Below are positions 51,026 to 60,195 of a stretch of 64,000 bases of DNA, in pieces. Numbering within the stretch: the stretch's first letter is position 1; every line of letters starts with the position of its first letter. Under the pieces are notes generated by a model. It searched no databases. It saw nothing but the letters and a program-made list of their open reading frames with translations, and was not told the DNA's origin. The stretch is from an uncultured Bacilli bacterium (GTDB lineage: Bacteria > Bacillota_I > Bacilli_A > RF39 > UBA660): assembly GCA_934096815.1 (NCBI GenBank), contig CAKOMY010000004.1:51950-115949 (forward strand), in the 5' to 3' direction. The position numbers and the translations under genes are program-made.

Positions 51026-51054
51026 ATTATACAACATTTTTATTAATCATTCAA
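51026..51054 (-). promoter_or_regulatory. Promoter of the DUF4143 ATPase gene
   Basis: TTGAAT (51049-51054), 17-bp spacer, TATAAT (51026-51031) on the minus strand; 25 nt before the ATG. Confidence 0.85.
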
Positions 51055-51058
51055 TCAC

Positions 51059-51127
51059 ATTCCGTGAGATTTTATATTTTCGTTCCGTGAGATTTTGCAT
51101 TTTCATTCCGTAAGATTTTTAAATTTC
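51059..51127. repeat. Three 23-bp iterons (ATTCCGTGAGATTTT core)
   Basis: Units at 51059-51081, 51082-51104 and 51105-51127. Core WTTCCGTRAGATTTT plus an 8-bp AT spacer ending TTC. They begin 5 bp upstream of the -35 of the ATPase promoter. The GC-bearing core stands out in AT-rich DNA. It is not a CRISPR (repeat and spacer too short). Probably a regulatory binding array. Confidence 0.85.
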
Positions 51128-51258
51128 AACTATATCTTCTTTTAAGATAGTTTCTAATCTTTCTTTATCACTTACATCTTTACAGTTACTAGAATGCTTA
51201 ATAATACACTTTTCATATAAATTTCTAGCATATCTTGCATTATCAAAATTATCATCAT
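51119..51258 (-). pseudogene. 3' fragment of a CbxX-type AAA gene
   Basis: The minus strand encodes NARYARNLYEKCIIKHSSNC, then KDVSDKERLETILKEDIVEI and a stop. This is the C-terminus of the AAA gene at 51878-53407, aligned over 135 bp (51124-51258 with 51886-52020) with about a dozen differences and no gap. Only the tail is left; upstream the frame does not continue with AAA sequence. It is a relic of a tandem duplication or insertion. Confidence 0.85.
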
Positions 51259-51306
51259 TAAATGAATAACTTATGAAATAACTAAAACCATAAAATAGAT
51301 AGGATA

Positions 51307-51807
51307 CTATTTCTTACAACAATTATATTCATGACGTTTCACTTTATTGACTTGATCGACATCCTCATTATATTCTTCAATACCTAAAAAAATAATATTT
51401 TCATCAGCTAAAATAGAAAAATCTGGTTGTTCTACCTCAAATTCATTTTCATCAACCAAATAACAATTAGAATTAATTTTATTTTTAACTACATTTTGAT
51501 TATATATCCTTTCCTTTTCATCAATATAATTTCCAGTAAAAAATCCTCCAACTATAGCTGCAAATGAAGAAACAATAATAGTCGAATTTATATCAATATC
51601 TTTCCAAATTTCTTCAATACTATAGTCAAATGATTTCTCATGATTTTTATAGGATTCAGAAAAATTTTTTAATACTTGAAAAATTGTAAATGATGAAGGA
51701 ACTATCGTTCCACTAATTATAAAAGCAGCAATTTTTTTAGCTAATAATAATTTTTGTCTTCTTCTTTTTAATTCAATAATTTCTAATTCTCTAATTAATG
51801 GATCCAT
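51307..51807 (-). CDS. Two-TM hypothetical protein flanked by AAA 3'-end repeats
   Basis: 166 aa with two hydrophobic segments (about 24-46 and 74-92) and a soluble C-terminal part with two Cys at the end (YNCCKK). AAGGAG precedes the ATG. It lies between the intact AAA gene and a duplicate fragment of its 3' end, so it was perhaps carried in by the event that made the repeat. No family recognised. Confidence 0.6.
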   Translation of the reverse strand: MDPLIRELEIIELKRRRQKLLLAKKIAAFIISGTIVPSSFTIFQVLKNFSESYKNHEKSFDYSIEEIWKDIDINSTIIVSSFAAIVGGFFTGNYIDEKERIYNQNVVKNKINSNCYLVDENEFEVEQPDFSILADENIIFLGIEEYNEDVDQVNKVKRHEYNCCKK

Positions 51808-51877
51808 TTATATTCTCCTTTCTTTTTTTCAACTATTCCATTATTTTATATTAATAAATAATTATTTTCAAGATTTA

Positions 51878-53407
51878 TTATAATATTTCAACTATATCTT
51901 CTTTTAAAATAGTTTCTAATCTTGCTTTATCATTTACATCTTTACAGTTACTCGCATGCTTAATTATACATTTTTCATATAAATTTCTTGCATATCTCGC
52001 ATTACCAAAATTATCATCATCAATATGTTTTTCAAATATATTTTCTACTTCACTTAAAGCATCATCATCTATTTTAAAGTTAGACTTTCCTACAAACAAC
52101 TTAAATATTTCTAGTAATTCACTACTTGTATAATTTGGAAAATTAAAAGTATATCCAATACGTGATTTAATTCCTGAATTAGATTCTAAGAATGGTTTCA
52201 TCTCTTTAGTATATCCTGCAAATATAACTACAAAATCTCCTCGATAATCTTCCATAGCCTTAATTAATGTTGCTATTGCCTCTTCATTATAACTATTATT
52301 TTTACTATATAAAGTATATGCCTCATCTATAAATAACACTCCACCCATAGCCTTATTAATAACCATACTTGTTTTAGGACCAGTTTGACCAACATATTCA
52401 CCGACCAAATCCTTAGCAGTTACTTCAACTAATTTATTATACTTAATATATTTTAAATCATATAAAATATTAGCAAGTATTCTAGCAACAGTTGTCTTAC
52501 CAGTTCCCGGATTACCTAAAAAGACCATATGTAAATTAACATCATTTATTTTAACATTTCCATAAGTCTTCTTCTTTAAAGAAATTAAATCTATTAACTC
52601 ATAAATTGTTTTCTTAATATCATTTAATCCAATTAAACTATTTAATTCTTTTAATATATCATCAATACTTTTATCTTTATTTAAACTAGGTACATCACCA
52701 TTAAATGCAATATAACTAACTAAATTATCTCTGAAAGTAGGATAATCTAAACTACTTTTATTAAAACTATTATTTATATAATCTTCTAATTTTATATTAT
52801 CTATTTCTTTATTTAATCTATTCTTAATATCATTAATTACATATATAGTATCAGGTAATACTTCTTTTAAATGATAACTAAAATAACCATTTTCTAATTC
52901 ATTATCATTTTTAATAAAATCTTTTATTACATCATCTCTATCATTTAATATAACAATATTTTTATTCTTACTATTATCCTTTAAAATATGAATTAATTTA
53001 TTTATATCACTATTATTTAACCCTAAAAAATTACTAATAACAACAATACCCGATTTATAATAATCTCTTAACTTAATAATATCCTCTAATTCATTTAAAG
53101 AAACATAACTTACATTATTATTAATTAAATAATTATTACTAACACTTTTTAACAAATCAACAATATTATCTAATGTTTCTTTATTATTTCCATATAATAA
53201 CATATTAAAATTAATATATACACCATCTTTATAACTATTAATATAAGTAATTATTTTCTTTAATAATTCTTTTGAATCATCTTCAAGTAACATATTATCT
53301 ACTACATTTATATCAACTTTTTGATCTTCTTTTTGATTTATATTAGTTAACACTTTATCCCCAAAGAAATCTTTATAAACATCATCTAACAATCTTCTAT
53401 TATCCAT
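51878..53407 (-). CDS. CbxX/CfxQ-type AAA ATPase (SpoVK-like) with degenerate N-terminal AAA
   Basis: 509 aa. C-terminal AAA: Walker A GNPGTGKTTVA (about 296), VGEYVGQTGPKT, Walker B VLFIDEAYTLY (about 356), ATLIKAMED, FAGY and the NARYARNLYE sensor-2 region. The N-terminal half has an AAA-like fold with LLYGNNKETL in place of a P-loop, so the protein probably evolved from a two-domain form. These ATPases remodel proteins or complexes; here the client may be TelA/VWA partners of the same operon (inference). Transcribed after telA with a terminator-like hairpin between them. Confidence 0.85.
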   Translation of the reverse strand: MDNRRLLDDVYKDFFGDKVLTNINQKEDQKVDINVVDNMLLEDDSKELLKKIITYINSYKDGVYINFNMLLYGNNKETLDNIVDLLKSVSNNYLINNNVSYVSLNELEDIIKLRDYYKSGIVVISNFLGLNNSDINKLIHILKDNSKNKNIVILNDRDDVIKDFIKNDNELENGYFSYHLKEVLPDTIYVINDIKNRLNKEIDNIKLEDYINNSFNKSSLDYPTFRDNLVSYIAFNGDVPSLNKDKSIDDILKELNSLIGLNDIKKTIYELIDLISLKKKTYGNVKINDVNLHMVFLGNPGTGKTTVARILANILYDLKYIKYNKLVEVTAKDLVGEYVGQTGPKTSMVINKAMGGVLFIDEAYTLYSKNNSYNEEAIATLIKAMEDYRGDFVVIFAGYTKEMKPFLESNSGIKSRIGYTFNFPNYTSSELLEIFKLFVGKSNFKIDDDALSEVENIFEKHIDDDNFGNARYARNLYEKCIIKHASNCKDVNDKARLETILKEDIVEIL

Positions 53408-53430
53408 TTATTTCTCCTTTATTTACGAAA

Positions 53431-53453
53431 AAAGCATAATAATTTTATGCTTT
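53431..53453 (-). terminator. Terminator-like hairpin over the telA stop codon
   Basis: AAAGCATAA pairs with TTATGCTTT, with a 5-nt loop, then TTTTT on the minus strand, so part of the transcripts may end before the AAA gene. Confidence 0.65.
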
Positions 53454-54593
53454 AGGTACATTTATTTCAATTAATTTATTCTTTAATTCTTTTTCAATAT
53501 TTTCAAGTTCAGCTTCTGCTTCCATTCTCTTTGCATGTCCTTCTTCATGAATCTTTATAACACTATCAATAGTTTCAATTAAATCTTGATTAGTTTTCTT
53601 AAGAGTTTCAATATCAATAATAGATTTTTCTGCTTCAGTTGCAATATCTATTGATCCTTGTTTTAAAGTTTCACTGTTTTTCATAAGCATCTCATTTGTA
53701 AGATTAGAAACTGCTTGTTGTTCTTGCAAAGCCTTCTTAGAATTATTAATACCTAACGCTAAAACCATTTGATTTTTCCATAATGGAATCGTATTAGTAA
53801 TTGAACTTTGAATTTTTTCAACTAATTCAGCATCATTATTTTGTAATAATCTAATTTGAGGTGCCATTTGAATTGAAATAATTCTAGTTGTTTTTAAATC
53901 ATATAATTTCTTTTCAAAACGATTAATTTGACTTTCTAAATCTTGGACTTTTTGAGCATCTAATTGATCATGAGTTTCACTATATTTCTTTTGAGCTTCA
54001 ATTAAAGTAACATTTTTAAGTTCCTCTAATTTTTTCTCACCAGCAATAATATATAAAGAAATTTCTTTAAAATATTCTAAATTCTTTTCATACATAGTAT
54101 CAAAAATAGTAATATCTTTAAGTAATTGTACTTTATTTTTTTCTAAATCTTTTTCAATTAAATCAACATTTTTTTCAATCTTATTATATTTAGCAATAAC
54201 TGTATCAATTTCTTTTTTAGCACTACTAAATAGTTTAAATATACCTTTCTTTTCACTACCAATAGATGAATTAAATGATTTAATTTCACCTACTAAATTA
54301 GCTAGTAACGCCCCAGTATCTCCAATATCCTTAGTTTTAACATCTTCAAGTACTGTATCTGAAAAAGTACTAATTTTATTTTGAGCTTTAGCACCATATT
54401 GAAGAACTAAATTTTGATCCATAACATCTATTTTAGTAATAAATTCATCAACTGCTTTTTTCTCACTATCAGATAATGCATCATAATTTAAAGATTTTTC
54501 GATTGCTTTATCTGTTATTTCTTTACCTGATTCAGTTATCTTACTAACATTTTCACTATTTAATTTATCTTCTACTTTTAATTCTATATTCAT
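53445..54593 (-). CDS. TelA family toxic anion resistance protein
   Basis: 382 aa, almost entirely helical/coiled coil. Family features: YGAKAQNKISTFSDTVL, KIEKNVDLIEKDLEKNKVQLLKDI (key part LLKDI-FD-MYEKN) and IAGEKKLEEL near the middle, and QMAPQIRLLQNND with IPLWKNQMVLALGI in the C-terminal third. TelA-like proteins are linked to tellurite and antimicrobial tolerance and often pair with XpaC. Here it sits in an operon with XpaC, VWA and solute-binding proteins and an AAA ATPase. Confidence 0.85.
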   Translation of the reverse strand: MNIELKVEDKLNSENVSKITESGKEITDKAIEKSLNYDALSDSEKKAVDEFITKIDVMDQNLVLQYGAKAQNKISTFSDTVLEDVKTKDIGDTGALLANLVGEIKSFNSSIGSEKKGIFKLFSSAKKEIDTVIAKYNKIEKNVDLIEKDLEKNKVQLLKDITIFDTMYEKNLEYFKEISLYIIAGEKKLEELKNVTLIEAQKKYSETHDQLDAQKVQDLESQINRFEKKLYDLKTTRIISIQMAPQIRLLQNNDAELVEKIQSSITNTIPLWKNQMVLALGINNSKKALQEQQAVSNLTNEMLMKNSETLKQGSIDIATEAEKSIIDIETLKKTNQDLIETIDSVIKIHEEGHAKRMEAEAELENIEKELKNKLIEINVPKA

Positions 54594-54601
54594 ATTTTCT
54601 C

Positions 54602-55789
54602 CTACTTACTTAAATATTCTATTAATTCATTATAATAATTCATTTTTAAACTAGTAACTGTACTAGTTATTTTACTAGGAATGCCTATTCCTAGGTCATT
54701 TACACTTACACTTGTTCCAGTAACACCTGTTCTAAATCCATATTTTTCCCAAGCAATTTTACTTATTTCTTCATCTTCAAATGCTTGTAATAACTTTTTA
54801 CCATTTTCACTAAAAATAGTTAAACAATGAGAATTCCAAATAGTTGGTTTAGGATATAAAACTACAATATCATCTTTTACCTGATTAAATCCTGTAGGAT
54901 TAGAGTTAGCAAAATCAATAATACTCTTTTCATAATCAACTATCATAGGTTCACCACCCATACCAGTTTTTAAATATCTCTCAAATAAATCAGCTGGGGT
55001 ATTATTCATATATCCACTCTTTTGATAAAATACTTTTAATTTCTTTAAATTAGTTTCAATTGTAGCATCATTAATTTCTCCACCACTTAAAATAGATAAT
55101 AATAGTCCATAGTATGTAGCACCAGGAGATGATGACACTGGATCAGTAGATGCTATATTAATATTCCCATATAAATCTTTAAGTCCAATATCTTTCCATT
55201 TTTTACCATTTAATATATAATCAATTAATTTATTCATATCAGTTATATAATAAACTCCATCTTCATTAGTAACAATTTTTTCTTTTATTAAAGCATTAAC
55301 AACTTCTTTCCAACTATATATAACAATTGGTGTATTAAGAGTTAAACCACCATCTAATACATAATAACGATCAGCTTCATTCTTAGATTTATCAGGAGAT
55401 AACTTATAATAATCATAAAATCTTTGATCAGATGTAAATAATGCATCATACTTACTAACATCCTCACTATTAATACTAATACTTTCACCATTTTTAATTT
55501 TAGTTATAACTTCACTATTACCTAAATTAACACTTTCTCTTATTAAAGGTTTAGTAATTGTTTTTCCATTACTCCAATTATCATAAACAACTTTAATTTT
55601 ATATTTCTTTAAAAGAATATTTGCAACTTCACTATCAGCAATAAAATCTTCTTTACCACCACCAGTTGCTACATATATAGTTGTAATATTTGAGCTTCCA
55701 CCATCATTTTTATCACCTATAAACTTAATTCCTACTATTAACCCTATAAGTAATATAAAAATTCCAATTCCTATATATTTTTTATTCAT
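54602..55789 (-). CDS. Membrane-anchored solute-binding-like protein
   Basis: 395 aa. N-terminal TM (about 5-23), then a periplasmic-binding-type fold: TTIYVATGGGKEDFIADS start, SSSPGATYYGLLLSILSGG (about 219) and GGEPMIVDYEKSIIDFA. Shape and length match type II solute-binding proteins, but no lipobox and no ABC transporter genes are near, so it may act as a sensor or structural subunit. It overlaps xpaC by 8 nt. Confidence 0.65.
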   Translation of the reverse strand: MNKKYIGIGIFILLIGLIVGIKFIGDKNDGGSSNITTIYVATGGGKEDFIADSEVANILLKKYKIKVVYDNWSNGKTITKPLIRESVNLGNSEVITKIKNGESISINSEDVSKYDALFTSDQRFYDYYKLSPDKSKNEADRYYVLDGGLTLNTPIVIYSWKEVVNALIKEKIVTNEDGVYYITDMNKLIDYILNGKKWKDIGLKDLYGNINIASTDPVSSSPGATYYGLLLSILSGGEINDATIETNLKKLKVFYQKSGYMNNTPADLFERYLKTGMGGEPMIVDYEKSIIDFANSNPTGFNQVKDDIVVLYPKPTIWNSHCLTIFSENGKKLLQAFEDEEISKIAWEKYGFRTGVTGTSVSVNDLGIGIPSKITSTVTSLKMNYYNELIEYLSK

Positions 55790-56405
55790 TGTTATCCTCC
55801 TTAATTATTTCTTCCTCATCAAAACCATCTGCTTTAAGCATTGAATTAAATACTTTCATATCAGCATCTATATTTATAATATCATTTTGATATAAACTAT
55901 CTAATATTTTAGCAAAAGCTTCATTAGCAGTTTTAAGCATTCCTTTAGTATTTTTAGTAAATTCCTTCATTTCTTTAGAAGATAAATCTTGATTTTCTAT
56001 TTCATCATATCTTTTAATTATACTAAGTGTAACAGGTAAATAATAATCAAAAAAATTATTAATATTCCTAATCTTTTTATTATCTTTTTCAATTGTATTA
56101 ATTATCTTATTCGCACTATCACATATATCACTTATATATTTAACTATATCAGTATCATCTATCTTTTTACGCATATCATATATTGCTTTAGCATCACTTT
56201 TAGCAATATCTATTTTTTTATCTAACTTTTCATAAACTATTTTATCACGTTTATTATCAGAAGTAAGTAATAACTCACCAGCAGCAAATGCAGCAGCTCC
56301 AATTAATAATGAAGGAACAAATGGAACAGCAAGTGTTAAATAAGGAACTGCAAAGAAAGCACTACCAGCAATAGCCGAAATAACTTCTTTATTTTTAACA
56401 CTCAT
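55782..56405 (-). CDS. XpaC-family protein
   Basis: 207 aa. Two closely spaced hydrophobic segments near the N-terminus (about 8-27 and 30-46) and a helical cytosolic tail. The YDMRKKIDDTDIVKYISDIC and YYLPVTLSIIKRYDEIE parts match XpaC (5-bromo-4-chloroindolyl phosphate hydrolysis family). XpaC and TelA are usual neighbours in Bacilli. Starts 1 nt after the VWA gene ends. Confidence 0.75.
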   Translation of the reverse strand: MSVKNKEVISAIAGSAFFAVPYLTLAVPFVPSLLIGAAAFAAGELLLTSDNKRDKIVYEKLDKKIDIAKSDAKAIYDMRKKIDDTDIVKYISDICDSANKIINTIEKDNKKIRNINNFFDYYLPVTLSIIKRYDEIENQDLSSKEMKEFTKNTKGMLKTANEAFAKILDSLYQNDIINIDADMKVFNSMLKADGFDEEEIIKEDNNE

Positions 56406-56406
56406 T

Positions 56407-57981
56407 TTAATTATAACTCCTTACTTCTTTAAAAGCCTCTAATAAATTTTCAGTTCCATCAAACACCTTAGCGTTAGTTAGTTTAGCAATATTATTAAGT
56501 TGTTTTAGACTAGCCATACCAAACGTTATACTATAAACAGGCACTTCCTTATTTAACTTTTTATAATATTTAGATAAAGTATTAAAACTTCCTTCATTAG
56601 CGTAGCCATCAGTCATAGCAATTATTGTAGTTGTATAATCATCACTTTCATTTTTTAATACTTCTAACCCTTTTTCAATTGCATCATATAACGCAGTAGA
56701 ACCTCCAACTTTATAATTATTAATATTTTCAATTAAAGTACTTGTATTACTTCCTAATGAACTCCAAACATTCGTAACACTGCTACTAAAAGTTATAACA
56801 GTAATTTTATCATTCTTTGAAAATTGTAATCTATCCTTAGAAGATTCTTCACTATCTAAAATATAATTCATTGCTTTTCTTAACTCTTCTATTCCCTCAC
56901 CAGACATACTACCTGAATAGTCTAAGCAAAAAACTGTATGAGTAGGTTTTCTTAAGCTTTCTATATAAACATTTATAGCTTTTGTAATAACTTTTTTAGA
57001 TGGAAAATTAGTTACATTTAAATATTTACTAGTATCAATTCCCCAATCAGGATTAAATACCTCAGCATTTACATCATTATTAATACCACCATACCAAGTA
57101 CGATACCCATTATCTTGTAATAAATCTTGTCCTTTTTCACTTAATAAAAATCTTTGAAATCCTAAAAAATCTTTTTCTTTACTTTTATCAGTACTTATAT
57201 AAGCAAGAGTCATATCATTTATTGATACCCCATCTTTAGGATAAAATAAATATAATTCTTCTTTATTATCTTTTTTTAACTGTTTATTTATATCTATTAA
57301 AGATGCTTCATCAGTTATTATTGCTTCATAATCATCATTATTTAAAAACATCTCTTTTAGGTAATCTTCATCACCACTAACTCTCAAAGTACCTGAAAAT
57401 AAATTTTTAAGTTCAGTAACTAACTTAGTATTATCTAAATCTTTTTCTAATAAAACTTCCGGGTTACCTGCAAGTGAATTAAGAAATCCAATATATGCAG
57501 TAGCTCCTGTATTAGTGCTTGTTACTGACGGCATAACATATTTAATTTTCTTATTTTTAACAAGTTCAACAATATCATTATTAGTAATTTCCTTATCAAT
57601 TAGTCCCAACTTCTTCGCCTTACTCTTTTTAATTCCAAGAACTATAGGACTAATAGCAATCGACTTAGAATTACAAGTTAAATACTGATTATCTAGCATA
57701 TATAACCACATTGAATTAGATATCCATACTCCATCATACTTATCAGCATTATTATTAAGTTCATCTACTATATCAATATCCCCCATATATGTAAAATTAA
57801 TATCATATCCTTTTTTATATATTTTACTTTCTAAATGTTTATTACTAGCTGATGCTAAAATATTTAATCTTTTACTATCAACTACTTCTATCATCTTATT
57901 ACTAAGTGAATTTCCCATTATTATTACAAACAAGAAAGTAGCAAATAAGATTACAAAAAAACTTTTATTTTTATTACTCAT
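56407..57981 (-). CDS. Solute-binding domain fused to VWA domain, membrane-anchored
   Basis: 524 aa from the ATG at 57981 (a GTG lies 3 nt upstream). N-terminal TM (about 8-26). Residues 35-320 resemble a solute-binding fold similar to that of the next gene (TSTNTGATAYIGFLNSLAG). VWA domain about 348-525 with MIDAS DYSGSMSG, Thr in STALYDAIEKG and Asp in MTDGYANEGS intact. VWA domains bind protein ligands through a metal. First gene of the operon, giving an extracellular sensor/adhesion module linked to TelA, XpaC and an AAA ATPase. Confidence 0.8.
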   Translation of the reverse strand: MSNKNKSFFVILFATFLFVIIMGNSLSNKMIEVVDSKRLNILASASNKHLESKIYKKGYDINFTYMGDIDIVDELNNNADKYDGVWISNSMWLYMLDNQYLTCNSKSIAISPIVLGIKKSKAKKLGLIDKEITNNDIVELVKNKKIKYVMPSVTSTNTGATAYIGFLNSLAGNPEVLLEKDLDNTKLVTELKNLFSGTLRVSGDEDYLKEMFLNNDDYEAIITDEASLIDINKQLKKDNKEELYLFYPKDGVSINDMTLAYISTDKSKEKDFLGFQRFLLSEKGQDLLQDNGYRTWYGGINNDVNAEVFNPDWGIDTSKYLNVTNFPSKKVITKAINVYIESLRKPTHTVFCLDYSGSMSGEGIEELRKAMNYILDSEESSKDRLQFSKNDKITVITFSSSVTNVWSSLGSNTSTLIENINNYKVGGSTALYDAIEKGLEVLKNESDDYTTTIIAMTDGYANEGSFNTLSKYYKKLNKEVPVYSITFGMASLKQLNNIAKLTNAKVFDGTENLLEAFKEVRSYN

Positions 57982-58080
57982 CACATATCCATCCTCTAAT
58001 CAAAAGTATATCATTATAAAATTTAAAACTCAATTAAAAAGATAAATCTTTATAAAATAGTCACAAAATTATAAAGTGCA

Positions 58081-58115
58081 AAAAAGACACAGGATATTAA
58101 TTTCCAATGTCTTTT
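58081..58115 (-). terminator. Terminator of the helicase gene
   Basis: AAAAGACA pairs with TGTCTTTT, with an inner GGA/TCC pair, then a T-run on the minus strand, 14 nt after the helicase stop. Confidence 0.75.
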
Positions 58116-58128
58116 CAAATATTAATAA

Positions 58129-59919
58129 TTAAAATATTTTAATATGAGTTTTTTCCTTTAATTTAAACTTATCAATTAATTCTTGAGTAGTTATTCCAAA
58201 CTTTTTTTCAAATTCCGAACTATTCATATAAAATAATGTATTTAAAGTTCCATTTTTATCTAATAAAGGCAATCCCAATTTTTTTGTTAATAATATCTTA
58301 AGATAAAATTCATAAATATTTGTTTTTAATAAAACTTGTTTATTTTTTTCAACATCTATATTACGTTTAACAAATATTTTTTTAATAGCCTTATAATCAT
58401 TTAAAGTATTAAATCGCATTCCAATTTGAGATAATAATTTACCATGTTCACTTTCAGGCAAACAACTTTGTCTCTGACTCACAATCCATTTGCCTAAATT
58501 TATTTTGCTGTCTATTGAATAACTAATTCCATCATTGGTTTTAAAATCTTTAGGAACTTCTAAATCACCATACTTACCATAATAATTTCTTGCTAATTCA
58601 TAGTAATATTCCCAAAGATTAGTTAAATTTCTTTGATAATTATCTAATATGTTTCGTAAATTGTTATTAAGTGCCTCAATATCTATTTTAATTTCTGAAT
58701 TATCATCTTCAATTAAAAATTTTCCATCAGCTATATTTCTTTTTAATAACTTATTTTTTATTGTTAAGTTAAGTTCGTGCATATACATGTAATTTCCAGC
58801 TAAATCAATTATTATTGGAGTTTTATTTTGATTAACTGCTAAAGCTCTTCCTAATTGTTCAAAGAACACTATATCTGAGGTCGTTCCTCTTCCCATAATT
58901 ACTCCATCAACATTTGGTGCATGAATTCCTTCATTATATTGATTGATAGCAAACATAACTCTTAATTTACTACTTACATCATCACCATTTAAATCTACAT
59001 CATGATAGAAAGCATCCCTATTTTGTTTTCCTTCAGTTCCCATGTCACTTGTTGTTGTATAGAAAACAATATTTTCTTCACCCGTTATTTGTTTAAACCA
59101 TTCCATCGCTTCTTTTTTTATGGTCTCAATATCGTTTACACCTTTTTCTGAAAATGGTGGACAAAAATATATTAATTTAGAATTATTTTTTACCGTATTT
59201 TTAATAATTTTACTAATAGTTGGAGCATCTTCAATCTTTTTCCTAAAATATTCAATTTTATCTAAATTATTTTTTAATCCTAAATATATTGTTTTAGACT
59301 CTAATTTTTTTAATAATTCTTTTAAATCAACTGCACATGTTTTATAAACAATTCTTTTAGGTAATACACCATCAATTATTGCATCACTTATATCATATCT
59401 ACTTACTATTTTATTAGAAAATAACTCATCTCCATCCGAATCTGCCATATCTCTTTCATATGAAGTTTTTCGATCTCTTATTGTATAAGCAGTCATTCCA
59501 AATATTTTCATATTAGGATGAGTTACTACTAACATTTTAGTACATTCTCCCCATATTGGTGCTCCTAAATGATGAAATTCATCTAATATTAACAAATCAC
59601 AATTAATTTTTCTAATTTCTTCTAACGACAAATTAATCAAACTTTGATATGTTCTAAATTCAACATTAGCAAAATCTTTTTCTTTACTTAAACCAGATTC
59701 TTTAATAATGTTTTCCAAGTGTTCTATAATACCATTAGATGGAACCAAATATATAACTTTTTTAGTTAGATTATTATATGCAAGATTTAATCCTATATAG
59801 CTTTTACCAGTACCTGTTGCATGAACTATGCCAACTATGTTTTCACCATTTTGATAAGCATTTTCTATTTTTTTATAAGCTTCTTCATTATGTTTATATA
59901 ATTTTAAACCATTATCCAT
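58129..59919 (-). CDS. Superfamily 2 DEAD-like helicase with HA (helicase-associated) domain
   Basis: 596 aa from the ATG at 59919 (AGGGGG 9 nt upstream; the ATG at 59928 abuts it). Motif I ATGTGKSYIG (34-43), motif II LDEFHHLG (about 112), motif III MTAYTIRD, motif VI-like FEQLGRALAVN. The C-terminal part has the HA pattern W-YY-LA-NYYGKYGDLEVP and LGKWIVSQRQ. Proteins of this type occur in phage-defence and mobile islands. It shares a nearly identical promoter with the two-TM paralog at 61837-63507. Confidence 0.85.
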   Translation of the reverse strand: MDNGLKLYKHNEEAYKKIENAYQNGENIVGIVHATGTGKSYIGLNLAYNNLTKKVIYLVPSNGIIEHLENIIKESGLSKEKDFANVEFRTYQSLINLSLEEIRKINCDLLILDEFHHLGAPIWGECTKMLVVTHPNMKIFGMTAYTIRDRKTSYERDMADSDGDELFSNKIVSRYDISDAIIDGVLPKRIVYKTCAVDLKELLKKLESKTIYLGLKNNLDKIEYFRKKIEDAPTISKIIKNTVKNNSKLIYFCPPFSEKGVNDIETIKKEAMEWFKQITGEENIVFYTTTSDMGTEGKQNRDAFYHDVDLNGDDVSSKLRVMFAINQYNEGIHAPNVDGVIMGRGTTSDIVFFEQLGRALAVNQNKTPIIIDLAGNYMYMHELNLTIKNKLLKRNIADGKFLIEDDNSEIKIDIEALNNNLRNILDNYQRNLTNLWEYYYELARNYYGKYGDLEVPKDFKTNDGISYSIDSKINLGKWIVSQRQSCLPESEHGKLLSQIGMRFNTLNDYKAIKKIFVKRNIDVEKNKQVLLKTNIYEFYLKILLTKKLGLPLLDKNGTLNTLFYMNSSEFEKKFGITTQELIDKFKLKEKTHIKIF

Positions 59920-60034
59920 ATGTTTCATCCCCCTTATTCTTTATTTCCTTTTTTATTTAATTTAAGTTAGATTAGTATATAAATTTTGTATCTCATATGT
60001 ATTAATAAACTATCGCTTCCTTAAATTAATACAT

Positions 60035-60063
60035 ATTTTAGCATAATTTTAGATAAAACGCAA
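60035..60063 (-). promoter_or_regulatory. Promoter of the helicase gene, shared type
   Basis: TTGCGT (60058-60063), 17-bp spacer ending ATTATGC, TAAAAT (60035-60040) on the minus strand. Bases from GTTTGCG through ATGCTA-AAT are nearly those at 63536-63564. The leader to the helicase is about 110 nt long. Confidence 0.75.
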
Positions 60064-60195
60064 ACGTTTTTTTGCTTTTTTACTTATGTATTCACTACTT
60101 ATTGAAAAAATTATTTCAACAATAGAATCATTATTATATACATTGCCTATAAAATTTTATTATTTATTTTATATTCAACCATTCAATTCTTCATT

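Noticed and set aside
51059..51127. CRISPR-like array
   Set aside because: 15-bp core with 8-bp spacers of low complexity is too short for CRISPR and no cas gene is near.
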